A program made the position numbers and the translations under genes. From Cinclus cinclus (taxonomy: Eukaryota; Chordata; Aves; Passeriformes; Cinclidae), in contig NC_085055.1 in NCBI RefSeq assembly GCF_963662255.1, positions 9,121,102 through 9,185,101 on the forward strand: a DNA stretch of 64,000 nucleotides. The letters run 5' to 3'. The notes below the pieces were generated by a model that was not told the origin of the DNA, made no database searches, and was given only the letters and a program-made list of their open reading frames with translations. Shown one piece after another: positions 13,501 to 25,920 of the stretch. The first letter of the stretch is position 1. Every line of letters begins with the position of its first letter.

Positions 13501-16500
13501 CTGTCAGAACATGAGAGTGGTTGAACTTTCACCTCACACACCATGGCTGTGTTTCAGTTCTGTAACACTCAGGATTAAAATACTTTCATATTAATCTCAA
13601 TCTTGAACATTTATTGTCATTATTATGTCACATTCTTCTTTAACATTTGAATAACTTCATCTTACTTTCAGACAGTGCCCTGTCCAAGTGCCTGCTGAAA
13701 CATAACTTGGGAAACTAGAAAAAGATGCTCATCCAAGCAATCCTGGAGTATGAGCCAAAATGCACTAAATACTATTCACTTCCCTTTTTATTAAAAGTTT
13801 TGCCTCTGGCACATTTCAAAGCTTAATTCATTCATTTGCCAAATGCCTTCAGGTGAGAAAAATGCACTGTGAACAGGAAATCTGATTTTCTTCAGTACTA
13901 AAATGAAATTTCATGTTAAAAAAAAAAGACAATATGCTAATTGAATTGGTGTTACACACACTTCCTTTTACACATTGTTAAGGAGCCGTTTGTCATCATG
14001 TTTGAGATCTGTATTGAAGTCCATGCTGTAAGGGCAGCCTTAAACTGTGGGAACAGTGGGTAACCCAAGACAAGGAAATCCCTCCCCATAAAATCCTTGT
14101 GCTGAAATGTTATCTGCTCACTTCTTTTTATCTTCATTATATTTATGTTACTATCTCCATTATATTTTTAACTGTGAAATGTTACATTAATAATTTTTGA
14201 AATGGAATTAAATTGAGAGTAACAACAAACTTGAGGGTCACATAAGAACAGATTTATGGATATTTGTAGACAGTTGAGTTTCAACAGGTGTAAAATACAG
14301 TTGATGTACCTGCAAAAATCACTGTGAACTCAAATATTCAGTGGAAGGGAAAGAGAAAGAGAAGTGTAGGGCTGCATATTCACTTCAGAACAAAACAAGG
14401 GTAACCTTTTGAAAGTAGAACTGTATAAGGAATACTGTGTTTACTTTGGGTGTTTGTTACAGCCCACGATATAAGCCAGGCAGATGAGATAAGCCTTGTC
14501 ACACAGTGATTGGAGCGCAAGAGATGTCAAACAAGGGGTCTGAAGAACAGCTTTGCCATTTCATTAAAAACATGACTAAGGCAGTTTTGTATGTAAATCA
14601 AATGGTGGGAGATAGAAGTACCACGATTTGAATCAGCAAGTCACACTGTTAGAGCTGTAGATAAAAGTTGTACCTAGGAAAAGGTCAGCTCTTTAATCTT
14701 TTCCCAGTATGCATGGGCAAGTTTCATTTCACCCTTGTCATCCAGTCCTTTGAGATGTCTCTCCAGGCTGAAATCACTGTTAGAAATAGTTCTCATTTGT
14801 TGAGGTGAATTACACCCTACTTCTAACAGTAACTCATAACCAGAGGTCTAGTCTAATGAGTTCTACCAAGAAGGTGCTTTCTCTGAGAGAAAGTCTTATA
14901 AAGCCAAGAGTTTTTGCTTGTTGATTTAGGGCTTTTTGGAGGTTTTTGCTTGTTTGTTGTTGTGGGTTTTTTTGTTGAGTCTAAACCAGTTCATGTTCAT
15001 GATTTATGGAAGAACAGTAAGGGCTGAGTTTATGATTCTGTGGGTGTTAAGAGTATGGCAAAGACCCAATACACAGGCAGCTAGCCAGTGGCAGGAAACT
15101 TGTTCAGAGCAAGAAACACCAGTCAGAAGATGGAGTGCAGCTTTATTTAGGAGTTCAAGTACCCCAAAGCATCACTCACATTACTGACTGCATGGTACAC
15201 GAAGTTCCTGACTGTCTGCAGACTAATTACAAGACAGCACGTAGGATTTGGGTGTCCCATCACAGAACTTCATAAGAGGTTAGGTCCATGTAACTCACTT
15301 ATCAATGTAACCATTATCAAACTGCCAGCTTTTGTATATTCATTTATCCTTCTGATAGGACAGCCTTAACTTTCTGATCTTATCTTCCACAGCCAGCAGT
15401 GGTATCAGAGAACTCAAGTTTAAGTGTTTATGTGTACCTTTGGCAAGAGAAGGGACATGGGGTAGCTGTTTCTTAGAAAGGTGTTGTACCACAGCCTGAG
15501 GGGGAGGTCTACTTCTAGAGCACCTCCTGACATCTAGATCCTCTTCCTTTGCTGTGTTCAGTGCTATGGCCAGCTTTGTGTTGGCTGTTTTGTAACATTA
15601 TGTACGTAATGTGGAAAATTAATTTCAACTGATCTCAGTAAAACTCACAGCCACGTCTGGAAACTCGCTGAACAAGGTAAAGTGTATTTGTAGGGATGGT
15701 ACAAAGGGATCTAGTATTAGGCTTGACTTGATTTACCTCACTGGTGATTAAGGAGAGTTGAGGAGTAGAACATGCTTAGCAATGTGACATTTTAAAATTA
15801 TTCTAAACTCCTTGCAGAACTCTTAGAGGAAAAAAATGGGTTTATGGGTCTGACTGAACATAAAAATGAAGACACAATGTAGAAAATAATTAATAGAAGA
15901 AAGCATAGACAAATGTGACCACAATAAAACATGGGAAAAATAGTCCTAAATTATCTGGGTCATTCTCCAGAATGCTCTGAGGAGCCACTACAAATCTGTA
16001 TGAATGATCTGTTAAGGTGATTTCACAGAGCTCATATTAGCTGGAGCAAATAAATGACTTTATATGCATGTGGAAACATATATTACAGAAATGAATAAAA
16101 AATTGTGGGTTTCACTATAGATTTCTCCTTGCTTCAGAGACATCCACAGGAAATAAAGCAATCAGATTTTAAAAACACAGCAGCTATGAAACCTATCTTT
16201 TAGATTAAATAAAAAGGTTTTAAAATTGATTCTTCCCCTTCCTCCATGTACTTAGGGGAATAATTTAGATTAACTTTCCATTAAAAATAGCTTTTACGAT
16301 CTCCCCCTTGGGGAAAGAGGGAAGTCTCAGTAGGAACTGGGAGACTACAGTGCACTAGGTGAGAAATAGCTGGTGGGAAAGTGTCATATATTAAGCAAAT
16401 TTCATCTCAGCAGCCCCAGCCCTGCTGAAGGTTCCAGAAAACAAAAATTATAAGGAGTGAAGCAAAAGGGAGAGAAGGAGAAAAACCTCTTTCCTACTGC

Positions 16501-17570
16501 TGAAGTAGAAGGAGTTCAGCGTTTGTCCTAATAAGTGTAGAGGACAGACAGGGAGCAGCAAGGAGTCCAGGGAGCATTCAGCAGCTCCCACTTTAATTTC
16601 CTCATCAGCAGTGTCAAGCTGTGCTGGGAAAAGGAGACAGACCTCCCAAGACAGCTCCTCTCCCCACCACTGAAAAGAGGCTGTGCTCACTTTGGATAGC
16701 ACTGCAGCCAACACAACATCTGCAGGAAGTAATACAGCTTGGGTATTTAAAGTAGCTAACAGATAAATGACAAAATAATCTAAAGATGCCATGTAAATAA
16801 GGGGTGTTATATGTGGAGTAATGCTGTATCTGTTGCTTACTCTTGTGAAAACAAAGACGTCACTGCCAGAGCCCATGGAAAACAGTGTGGATTTAGGAGA
16901 AACTTCTGAGTCTCAGAGGGAATGGTGCTTTAGCCACGTATTTTTAAATGCTGCTAATCTGTGTCCTGAAACTGAACCATTATTATAGTGTCAAAATATA
17001 TCTCTTGGAAAAGTTAACTAGTAGATCTCACAGCCAAAATATACCTTGGATACTTCAAAATGTTGAGATCTTCACAGGAAGGTTTTCAATTGTCAGGAGC
17101 TTATATGTTTTGCACATTCATTGGTAAAGAAGGAACACACAACTGCTGCATTTTCTGGTGTCATCAAGAGCTCTGTCCTGCAAGATAGCATGGGAGGACA
17201 GTGGTGGGGTGATAGGATTCTATAAACTTGTCCTAAAGCTTTCACTGATATAAGAAAATACCATGAAGTATTCTGAATTCAGCAGATCAGCAGAGCTCTA
17301 AAAGAAACATCTGCCACTGAAAAACTTCCAGATTGATCTTTTGCTATCTTTCAAATATTTTTAACACTGCCTATGAGACAGGATGCTTTTTCAGACATGA
17401 AGAGACAGAAACTTACATGACACTACTACTTTCAACTGCTCTTCACATTTATGTGGTTTGGAAAAGCAGAGATTTTGCAAACTATTGTTTGCTGAAGTCA
17501 TCTGGAGTTGATGACTGTATATACTGTAATGTTTGCTGTACTCTAAACTCACCCCTCTCTTGCTTGAAGA
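10593..17570. other. Gene-free intergenic stretch after CYP2
   Basis: I see no conserved reading frame, RNA gene or recognisable full mobile element here. Open frames are short and do not resemble known proteins. The stretch probably includes the CYP2 3' UTR. It is moderately AT-rich with scattered T- and A-rich tracts, for example near 14950. Confidence 0.5.
11045..11110. repeat. A-rich tract with (CA)n microsatellite
   Basis: A/C-rich low-complexity DNA ends in a short (CA)n run at about 11089-11102. It is a simple repeat downstream of the P450 gene. Confidence 0.8.
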
Positions 17571-17712
17571 TTAAAGGCAACGCCAGCTCTGCAATATGAC
17601 AAAGACAACCTGTTCTGGGTCCTCCATGTCCTCTTTTTGGCAGGAACAGAAACCACTGTGACCACTTTGCACTGGGCACTGCTCCATATTTTGACTTATT
17701 CCAGAAAAGATG
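17571..17712 (+). pseudogene. CYP2 exon 6 relic (copy A), open frame with AGTETT motif
   Basis: Frame starting at 17571 reads like CYP2 exon 6: YDKDN, then LFLAGTETTVTTLHWALL. This aligns with YDEENL...[18 protein letters not shown] in the intact gene at 8243-8384. The aligned block is 142 bases, exactly the length of the intact exon, with no stop or frameshift. Both splice sites look lost: the base pair before it is GA, not AG, and the donor position reads GG, not GT. The I-helix oxygen-activation motif is the textbook AGTETT, so this copy came from a different CYP2 gene, not from a recent copy of the neighbour. No intact exon 5 or 7 was found nearby. A real exon of an unseen gene is possible but unlikely. 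Confidence 0.82.
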
Positions 17713-18176
17713 GGAGACTGATGAGGTCACATGCAAAACTGCTTGGATTGTGCTTTCTCAGAGAACACACCAAGGTCAGCACATAGGTAAACACTTGTAA
17801 AACTGCATCCAGTTGGAAATTCATGTTCTCTGTGAGCTGACAAACACACCTGATTTATTGAAAATCATGGGCTCACACAAGCCCCTTAGCTCCAACTTGC
17901 TGTCTTGCATCCTGGCAAGAAATAACCACTCTTTCTTCCTTTCCAAGAGAGTCAGGATGAAAGCAGAGGGAGCCGGGCACGCAACATGCCTATGTAAGAT
18001 AACTGTAGAGTACAATGTTTGTGCAGCTGTGCTGTGAGCACAACCAGCTCCCCAGGCCTCTCCCAGGGTGGTCCTGATGATACAACAGTGTGACAAATTG
18101 CACATGCTCTGAGAGAGGAAACTCCCATCCTTAACATACAGCTGCAACATGGGATCAAAGAGTACCTTCCCTACAG

Positions 18177-18270
18177 GCCACCACTGTCCTTCACCAGTAA
18201 AGGCTGTTCCAAGCAGTGGTAGACCTCCTGAATATCCTTCAGATTGTTGATGCTGAAGATTCTCTCTCAA
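18177..18270 (+). pseudogene. CYP2 exon 8 relic (copy A), with stops
   Basis: A preserved acceptor (CTACAG at 18171-18176) is followed by GCCACCACTGT, matching GGCACCATTGT at the start of the intact exon 8 (9195). Further on, AGCAGTGGTAGACCTCCTGA matches AGCAGTGGGAGACACCCCGA, the segment encoding EQWETP. The frame is broken by stops, and similarity fades after about 18260. It lies 460 bases after the exon 6 relic in the same orientation, as expected for one decayed gene. A possible trace of exon 7 (GAGGAAACTCCC near 18116) is too weak to annotate. Confidence 0.6.
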
Positions 18271-21200
18271 AGAACAGTTTTATCTGGGGGAGAAAACAGG
18301 AAAATAGTACTGGCAGTTCCTGGGCTTTTGAGAAGTATTTTGCAATGCTTCATTGTCTTTCACAATGTTTCTGAGGAATAACGAATTCATTAGATTTGTT
18401 TTCAGTATTCCATAAAGTTCTCCCATTATTATGTCTCTCCATTTCTGATCCATCCATACACTTTATACCTGCAAAATCTTATTAGGGCATTAGCTGCGGA
18501 TGTTTTAGTGCATTAGAGGGAAACAATCACTAGAGAGTGTAATATAATTTCTGTACAGGATAGTTCTCTGTTTACTGTCACTGGAGTCGTTAATACACTG
18601 GGAAGGTATTTGTGACAGCAGCAGCCCAGGGCTCTGTGCAGCAGCTAAAATGATCAGTGAGTCTGCCAAAAGGGGTGGTCCTGCCCACTTTTGTCCTTGG
18701 CCATGTTCTTACTCTGCTCAGTGAGGCAGCAGGTGAGTGCGTTCAGACTGCTGAGCCAGCAAAAAACTACTACTGCAACTGCAACTGAAAGGCTTTCCAC
18801 CAGATCAGCCAAATGAATCCAGGCACTTTATAGCTCTGTGTTGCTGGATCCAACTCTGGTGAAAGGGAATATGAGGGCATGGGACTCCTTGTTTTCAAGG
18901 CATCTTCCTCACCAGGTAGATTACAGACTGACTATAACTTGAAATGACATGAAACACCAGGATCACAGAGGAGATCTGCAGCATACCAGAGAACTGAATC
19001 AGATCTTTAAAGTGCAAGCCAATGTCCAGAGAAGGGCACCAGCCTTGTTCTCACTGTGAGAGCTGTAAAGGGACCCACCTCACTTCACTGGATTCATTCT
19101 CCTGCTCACTCAGCACAGTGGAAGGGACATACTCCATGGCTGCCCAGATGCCTTAGCCTGCAACTAGCCATGGGTAGTTTCCAAGAGCTCCAACATGCCT
19201 GGGAGTGTGGATCTGTGAGCTGCAGGTTCTGGGGATAGCAGGTCACAGCTGAGTGAGGAGGGACATGAGAACAGCAACGTTTTCTAAAAGTCAACTTTTT
19301 GTGTGTGTTTTTGTTTTTCTCTGTGTCTGGATTTCTCTGATGTTCCTGAACATCCAGAGGGCCTAAAGGAAACTGCCTCCAAGACTGACACATATCTCCT
19401 TAACCAGCTGTGGACACTGGAGTTCCAAACTCACCATGAAACACTCTTGAAGGTATTGGTGCTTTTTATAGTTTCATGAATATTTCAGATGGAGACTCCT
19501 AATGTGTCCTTGGCTAGAATGTAAAAGCAGGTTTTCGTTCCTTCCTGGCTTCAGTCTGAACTATGACCTTTCCAGGCAGAACTCAAGCGCTGTGTCTCCT
19601 TGGTGGATTTTAGAGAGGACTACTATTGAATGGAACAAGCCTGTAGGAAGTAGTGTAAAGTACTGAACAGTCACCTGGCCAAAAATAATGTCTGAGGAAT
19701 CCTGTAAATATGGCACACAAATAGGAAGGAAAGGAAACAGGAAGAATCAGCAAAACTCCTCAATGAGAAGCAAAAAGCAAGGTTTATTTGCTTAAGGAGT
19801 TAATTCTGTACCCTTTATTTTAGCAATACTGCTGGTTGTGTCTTGGCACAACAAAGCCATGGAATACTACCTGGCCAGTGCAGAGCCAGCAAAGAAGGCG
19901 AGACTGCAACTCACTAGAGGTGTAACTGCTCCAGGCCTTGCTGTTTAGAAGAAGAATGAAGGGAAAAGGATGAAGAAAAGAGATGTTACCTGTGATGTTA
20001 TGATATTGAAGGTTGTGTTGAGACAAAATTTATTTTTTCCCAGAGTTCTGCTGGTTTTGGGAGTGTGTTGCAAGTGTCAGTAATCACTAGAGACACTGCG
20101 CTCTGCAAAACAACCAAGTGGATGGATTAGAGTCTTAATCCATTTAACTGCATAAGTGAGCAGCTGCACAGACCTGCAGCCAGGTGACATTGTCTGTACT
20201 CTTTGGTAGGGTACAGTATCAACACACTGCTTTTCTGGCTTTTTTGTTTGTTTGTTTGACAGCAGAGAGGCACATTAATAATGTTACTGACAATCCTTAA
20301 TGTGGTCTACACACGGCATCTGCCAAGATGAGCCAGGAAGAATTCCTGCTTAGGATTCAGGCTATGCCCCCATCTCTGTCCTGTGAAATATACCTATATT
20401 GATAAAGAGTCGAGTCCCTAAGCCAAGGACACATATGACACAAAGTGCATTATTAAGGCTTCCTGTTTTCCTGTGGGTAAAAAAGAAAAATCAGTCTCTG
20501 CTGTTTCTTTGGGTACCAGCTGGAATCCAGTTCAGGGATTCAGGCATTTGTTTCCTCTTCCCTTTCCACCTTACTTGAGCTATTAAGGTAAAAGACTGGA
20601 CTCCAACTGCTGTGAAAACCATCCTTCAAATGACCCTTATGATCTGTTATGGAAAACAGCCATTGCTCCTAGCAAGTGACATCAACCAGGTGCCTATTCA
20701 TATTTGCATGCATTTTCAGTACAGTCAGCACATTCCAGAATCTTTGGCTACATCTTTGTTTCCAAAAATGCCTGCATATGCATCTAGAGAGATGCAGTCC
20801 TGTTTATAGATGTTCTGAGTTCAGCAACACATTACCAATGGACTCCTAAGAGCAAGCTGGAGAACTCAACACATGCTGAAACTGTGCTCAAACTCTTAAC
20901 AGTTTAACAAATGCCACTGTTTTTACCAGTTCCCTGAATATCCCTGGGGCAAAGAGGTACCTTTTCATCTTTGAAGTGTCCAGCATATATTATCAAAGTG
21001 ATGCAACTGCTCAGAAAAAGGTCACGTTTTATATATATAGTTACATAAATATGTATATAGTTGCATATGGTGCAGCGACAATCTTTATTCATTCCTCTAT
21101 TTTATACTTTAAAATTCCTAAACCATATGTTCAGAAATCCTTACCTCCTATCCTATCCAGTCACAGGTTAGCTGATGTTCCTATCTGAAATCACACATTT

Positions 21201-22500
21201 TTGTGCAAGGTAATGCTTCTTCCCTCCCACTATGCAGTTAAGTCTTTCTCAACTACCCAGGTCAAAGAGTTTAAAATTGGTCTTTAATTTATATGTGCTA
21301 GAGATTTGATTTGCAGAACTACTGGAAACCCAAACTCCACTGGTAATCAGAAGGATCTATAAGAGTTAAATACTTTCCAGACTGTTCAGGGTACTCAACA
21401 CTTGTCCCAAGAGAAACTCCGGATCAATTACTGATTGAAGTTTGCCTTGCCAGATCCTCTAGCACAGCAGTGAGTGAACATTACCATCTAATGGCTGCGC
21501 CTGCTAATTACAGCTATAATTCCTACTTTAATGGTGGAGGCTGGTCCTCGTGTAAGTACTGACACACTGAAAAGGCTGCAGGATTGGAAAACAAATAAAC
21601 ATGGAAAGATAATAAAAGAAGAATTTATGATTTTGCAGTATCCATCAATCACCTCCGGTGGGCAACATGAAGGGAGGAATCCTGCTAAAATGTTTCTGGG
21701 TAACATGTCACAGTTGTTGCGCTGATAGCGACATGCGCTGCAGACACATGAATAATGACCACCATAAATAATAATTCAATGCATTAGTAACTGTGAAAGC
21801 CTTTTAAGATTCTAATAGTGAAACATGATTCCGACCTCTTTTATTTTTTTTTTCTGACAGCAGGATGAAATTTCTTCCATTCCTTTCCCAGCCAATGCCA
21901 AGGGTTGCACCAGTCCCAAGCTTCTCCCATTTTGTTGCATGTGTCATCTGTGCCAGTGGGCACATCTAGAAACAAAAGAGATGATTCAGGCTGATGACTG
22001 AGAAAGCTAGGACTAGAGAAGAAAATCCTGGAAGCCTGGCTCCGGGATGAAGCTTGCTGCTTCACTGAGTTCTTTGTCAGAGGAAAGAGGGAAATACAGA
22101 TCTGTATGTGCTTATGACATCGACTCATTCTCCTTATTTCCAACCCTGCTTGTTCTGCTCCAAGTTGCAATGTCCGCAGTAGGTTTGATGAGAGGTTTAC
22201 ACAGCTGATGCTTTCACACTGGAGCCTAGAACATCACACCTGACTCACTGCTCTCCTGCTAACCCTTTATGGGAGAATGACAGATGAGAGGTTCTCAAAT
22301 TGTGCTGATTCTGCACTTTCCTGTAGGATGGACTCTTGCCCCCACTCATTATAAAGTTGCTGGAAGAACAATCCCCCAATTTGTTTCTTGGTTCCTGCAG
22401 TTTCAGCTATTTGTGTAATCCCATGCAAATCAAGAGCTCAGAGTAACAAAGGGTCAGAGCCTATAAAACAAGTTAATTATGCAGCTTGTTTTGTTTGTAG
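18271..22500. other. Gene-free stretch between CYP2 relics
   Basis: No conserved coding block, RNA gene or clear mobile element is recognised. Relics of exon 9 of copy A or exons 1-3 of copy B could lie here, but I could not align any. Confidence 0.45.
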
Positions 22501-24457
22501 GCATGGATCTCTCTGTTCCACTCCCTTCTCCCATCAAACGGATGTGCTTTTTGAACATTCCTTCATTACAGAGGTTGTCATGTGCCAGAGGCTGCTCAGA
22601 GGATCCCAGGCCATGGCAGAATCACCTGAGGCACCTCCTGGCCTCAGGTGAGCAAGGGCTTCCCTGTGATTGTATCAACACCTGGCAGCATTCCTCACTG
22701 AGCTGTGGCATGGAGTGGTTGTTCCTTGCCAGGTCACAGAGAGGAAGAATAGCTCTTAAATAAACATTGAACTCTGCTGCAGCCAGCACTCACTGCTTTG
22801 CTCTTCTTTCTCAATAATGATCCCTCTGCAACCATTCCTGGCTTGCTATGGCTACAGACCCTCGAACCTCCTGTAACAGCTCTCTTCAGAGAGACCGGAC
22901 TGACTTTACACATATAATATGTAGCATCAAATTTGCCATGGGGCCAGAATCAGGTTTTTCCTCTTAGCGTGTGCCTTGGATGGTTTTGTAATAACCCTGA
23001 TTTCCTGTGTTAGACTGGGCTGCAAGAACTGTCCAGAATAAACAGCACAAGATAATGTGAATGTGGCATTGAGAACTATGGGCAAGTGTTGGCTTAAAAT
23101 TTAGGAAGCAACAGGTCATTTGGGAAAGATTTCTCTTAGAAAACTTAAGAAAAATTGCATTTAAGGACGTTTAAATTTGCCAGACCTGAAACCTACCAGT
23201 GGAAAGCAGGCAATCCACAAATGTATGGTAATGGTCATCCTTAACACACTTCCCTACAAGATAATCTTTAAAATAATTAAGCAGTCATGCATTTCCTTCA
23301 GTCAGACAAGTAACAAATGTGGATCACTGCAATGGTTAGGCACAGTTCCGCTGTGAACATTCAACCTGTAAGTGCTCTGTGGAGCCAAGATGTTCATGGC
23401 ATTCCCCTGCCTGTATTTCCAGGTGCAGCTCCAGGACACTTTCCCATCATTGCTGAGGCCCTCAGGCACTTTGTTAATGAGAAGGTTGCTGGCAGTGACA
23501 CACCTGCAGGATCTATGAACTCTTACTAAGGCTGAGATCAGGCACCACCAGAAGAGCTGGGTGCCTGCACAGCCACAGGACTTCATTGCTGCATGCCTGA
23601 ATGAGTTGTTAAAGGTAACTAGTAATTGTCTTTTAGGCAGCTGCTACATATTTCAAATGCTTCTAGTTAAATTATTTCCAGCAGCCCTCCTCCTTCCTCT
23701 CCTCCTTTTCTTCCTAAGAGACTGTTGAGCTATTTCTTTCCTTGAATTCAACTTAAAACATAAGGAGAGTGATGTTCCACTCTAGACTGAAAGCAAACTT
23801 ACTGTGTGCTGTCTTTCTCTTCAGCAAGATCATATTTTTTTAACACAACAGCAAGGCTGCTGTCTTACCAGCTCCACCAACTCAGTGTGGAGCCTGTGAT
23901 GAAAAACAGATCTGTTGCTGGGAATAAGCTATGCCATTAAAACAGTCTTAAATCTCACTGCCTGTCTCCTATCAGCAGGCAGAGGATGACACACTCTCTA
24001 CAGAGTGCAGTGACCGCAGATGTCTTCAGAGTGGGCTCAGACACTGCCTTCATGTATGCTGAGCACTCCATGATGGTGTATCTGGAAGTACAAGGTGGGA
24101 AATGTGTGCAGTTCCACTTAGATGTGCTGTGTTCTTGCTCAGGGCTCATGTTGACTCAGCTGCCTTTATCCTCCACTGTAAGGTGGCTTGGGAATCTCGA
24201 GTTTCTGCATAGAGTCTGCACATCAACAATTCTTCAATGCTCATTATTAGTTCTTTTTTTTTTTTTTTTAATTCAGAATTATTCCAAGAGGTGTCAGATG
24301 CTGTCATTTGTCCATCCTGTGGAATTGACTATAAGGACTGAACAAACCTGCCATATGAAAAAACAGTTTTATAAGTGACTGTGTTACAGCAGCATGAGTG
24401 AACCCAGGGTTTGTGGGCACCCAGGACACCACACTGCAAGGCTTCCCTGTCACTGAG
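22501..24457 (+). pseudogene. Decayed CYP2 gene (copy B): ordered relics of exons 4, 5, 6 and 7
   Basis: Four blocks occur in gene order. Exon 4-like, 22501-22647 (147 vs 161 nt): acceptor TGTTTGTAG, then a SLFHS...SNGCAF stretch matching [15 protein letters not shown], ending TCAG|GTGAGC. This is the weakest block. Exon 5-like, 23390 to about 23540: MFMAFPCLY matches MYEILPWLL; after a frameshift, FPG and FVNEKV keep near-family spacing, and GSMNSY matches DFIDFYL. Exon 6-like, 23976-24094: DVFRVGSDT...YLEVQ matches DLFLGGSET...NPDIQ, with donor CAAG|GTGGGA. Exon 7-like, 24277-24457 (181 vs 188 nt): a T-rich acceptor, FQEVSDAVICPSCGIDYKD matching [19 protein letters not shown], a stop, LPYEKTV matching LPYTNAV, and DTTLQGFPVTE before GT. 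Stops and frameshifts show it is dead. Exons 1-3, 8 and 9 were not found. Confidence 0.75.
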
Positions 24458-25920
24458 GTCTCTCTCTTAATGCCACTAAGCTTTGACAAAGCAAAGTCGG
24501 GCATCACATCTTGTGTTTACATTTTGTCCCAGGTTGCAAAACCACCCAAAGGTGAGTTTGAACAGCTCATGAGGAACTCTTCACTGGGAATAGGATGCTG
24601 GATGTTTTCTAGGTACTATTATATGAACAAATTTGTGCTCAGCTTCCCTCTCTTGTTGCAGAGATGTTACTTTTACCATTTTTCCATACAGGATTTCATG
24701 AGTTAGGTCAGTGTATATAAAGGTACCAGTATAACAACTTTTGGCATCTTTTAAACTGGTACAAGCTAAATATAAAACCCACAGAAATTTCAGAAAAACA
24801 CTGTCTATATATGCAATTTACTGCATCAGCAGAATACTGTAAATCGGTATCTAACCTGATGTAGGTGATCTTCCCAATAGATAAAACCTATGTGGCTTTG
24901 GGGGAAGATGTCTTTGAGAAAATCAAGATCCAAGTCAGGGGTTTTGATCAGTGTGAAGCCTTCACTTCAGTGGGGCTTAGTGGCATTCTTCCTTTTTAAA
25001 GTTTGATAACTGTAATTACTGCATCCTCTGGTGCTGTAAAATCAATCTTGAAGAGGGCCTAATAATTTCTAAATAAGCCATTAAGAGTGTGACCCTGTTT
25101 CTCACCCCATAATAATCACTTGGCACTTGCATTGGGCAGTTTCAAGAGAGTGATTGATATCTTGGAAATTTAAGTCATTAGTTTTTGATTCTCTGGAAAG
25201 GATCTTTGTATGAGCAGGTCTCCATAGTGATTTTTATAACACTTTCTTTCTGAAATATTTTGGTAAACTGCTGGTCTTCAGAGCACACAGATCCCATTTA
25301 GGGATCCCTTTTGTTACCAACCAGAAAATTCGTTATGAGTTTTTGAACTATTTCTGCTACTATTTATTTCTAAATATTTTTCTGTGTCTTCTAAGGTTGT
25401 GAACACAGGTTTGAGCCCGTAGGACAAGAGGATGGGAGGGTCAGTGGTAAGGATATTTAACCTAGGACTAGGGGAGCCCTTGTCTCTGTTCTGCCATGCT
25501 TCTGGGATTTCAGGGATATTGCTGCACCCATTGCCTTTGTTTTCAAATAGTTATGTAGGAATACCAGCATTACATTACTGCGCTTTACAAGGATGAATAG
25601 ACCCACACACTATAGGACAGAGGACATATAGTGCTTCATATATGCTGAAGACCATTTTTTCATGTTCCTGATTGACAGACTGATGAAAATTGTTAATTGT
25701 TTAGCATAAATAAGTTTTAAGTAGACTGAGTTACACCGTGCTATAGTATTGTGTGATTTAATATGAGGCTTTGCTTTGCTTGCTTAGCATGAGTGCCTGG
25801 ATTACATAGGCAATTAATTTTCTGATTCTTTCCATATCACAAATCGATAGAGAAACAGAAACTACAGCACTCAGAACTCTATTTACTAACTCTTGCCAGA
25901 TAGCAGAAATTATTGGTCAG
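24458..25920. other. Gene-free stretch after CYP2 copy B
   Basis: Exons 8 and 9 of copy B should lie here if they survive, but I could not align any segment to the GTIVIP or FxxGxRxCxG regions. Nothing else recognisable is seen. Confidence 0.4.

Noticed and set aside
14930..15550. Possible solo LTR (T-rich start, reverse TTTATT, unique-looking block)
   Set aside because: I could not define TG...CA ends, a target-site duplication or similarity to a family I can name.
16448..16876. A 142-codon minus-strand open frame
   Set aside because: No recognisable domain, no splice context, and residue content typical of random sequence.
17821..18270. A 149-codon minus-strand frame containing FDPMLQLYVKDGSF, reminiscent of CYP2 exon 8
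   Set aside because: The plus strand of the same place gives a clearer nucleotide match to exon 8, including its acceptor, and agrees in strand with the exon 6 relic. The minus-strand likeness is probably chance.
19367..19430. AGGAAACTGCC as another CYP2 exon 7 fragment (RRKLPY)
   Set aside because: Only about ten bases match, with no supporting similarity on either side.
21531..21725. An open frame with SGGQHEGRNP as a possible CYP2 exon 3 relic (WKQQRRF region)
   Set aside because: The alignment is too weak, and spacing and residues do not match well enough to support it.
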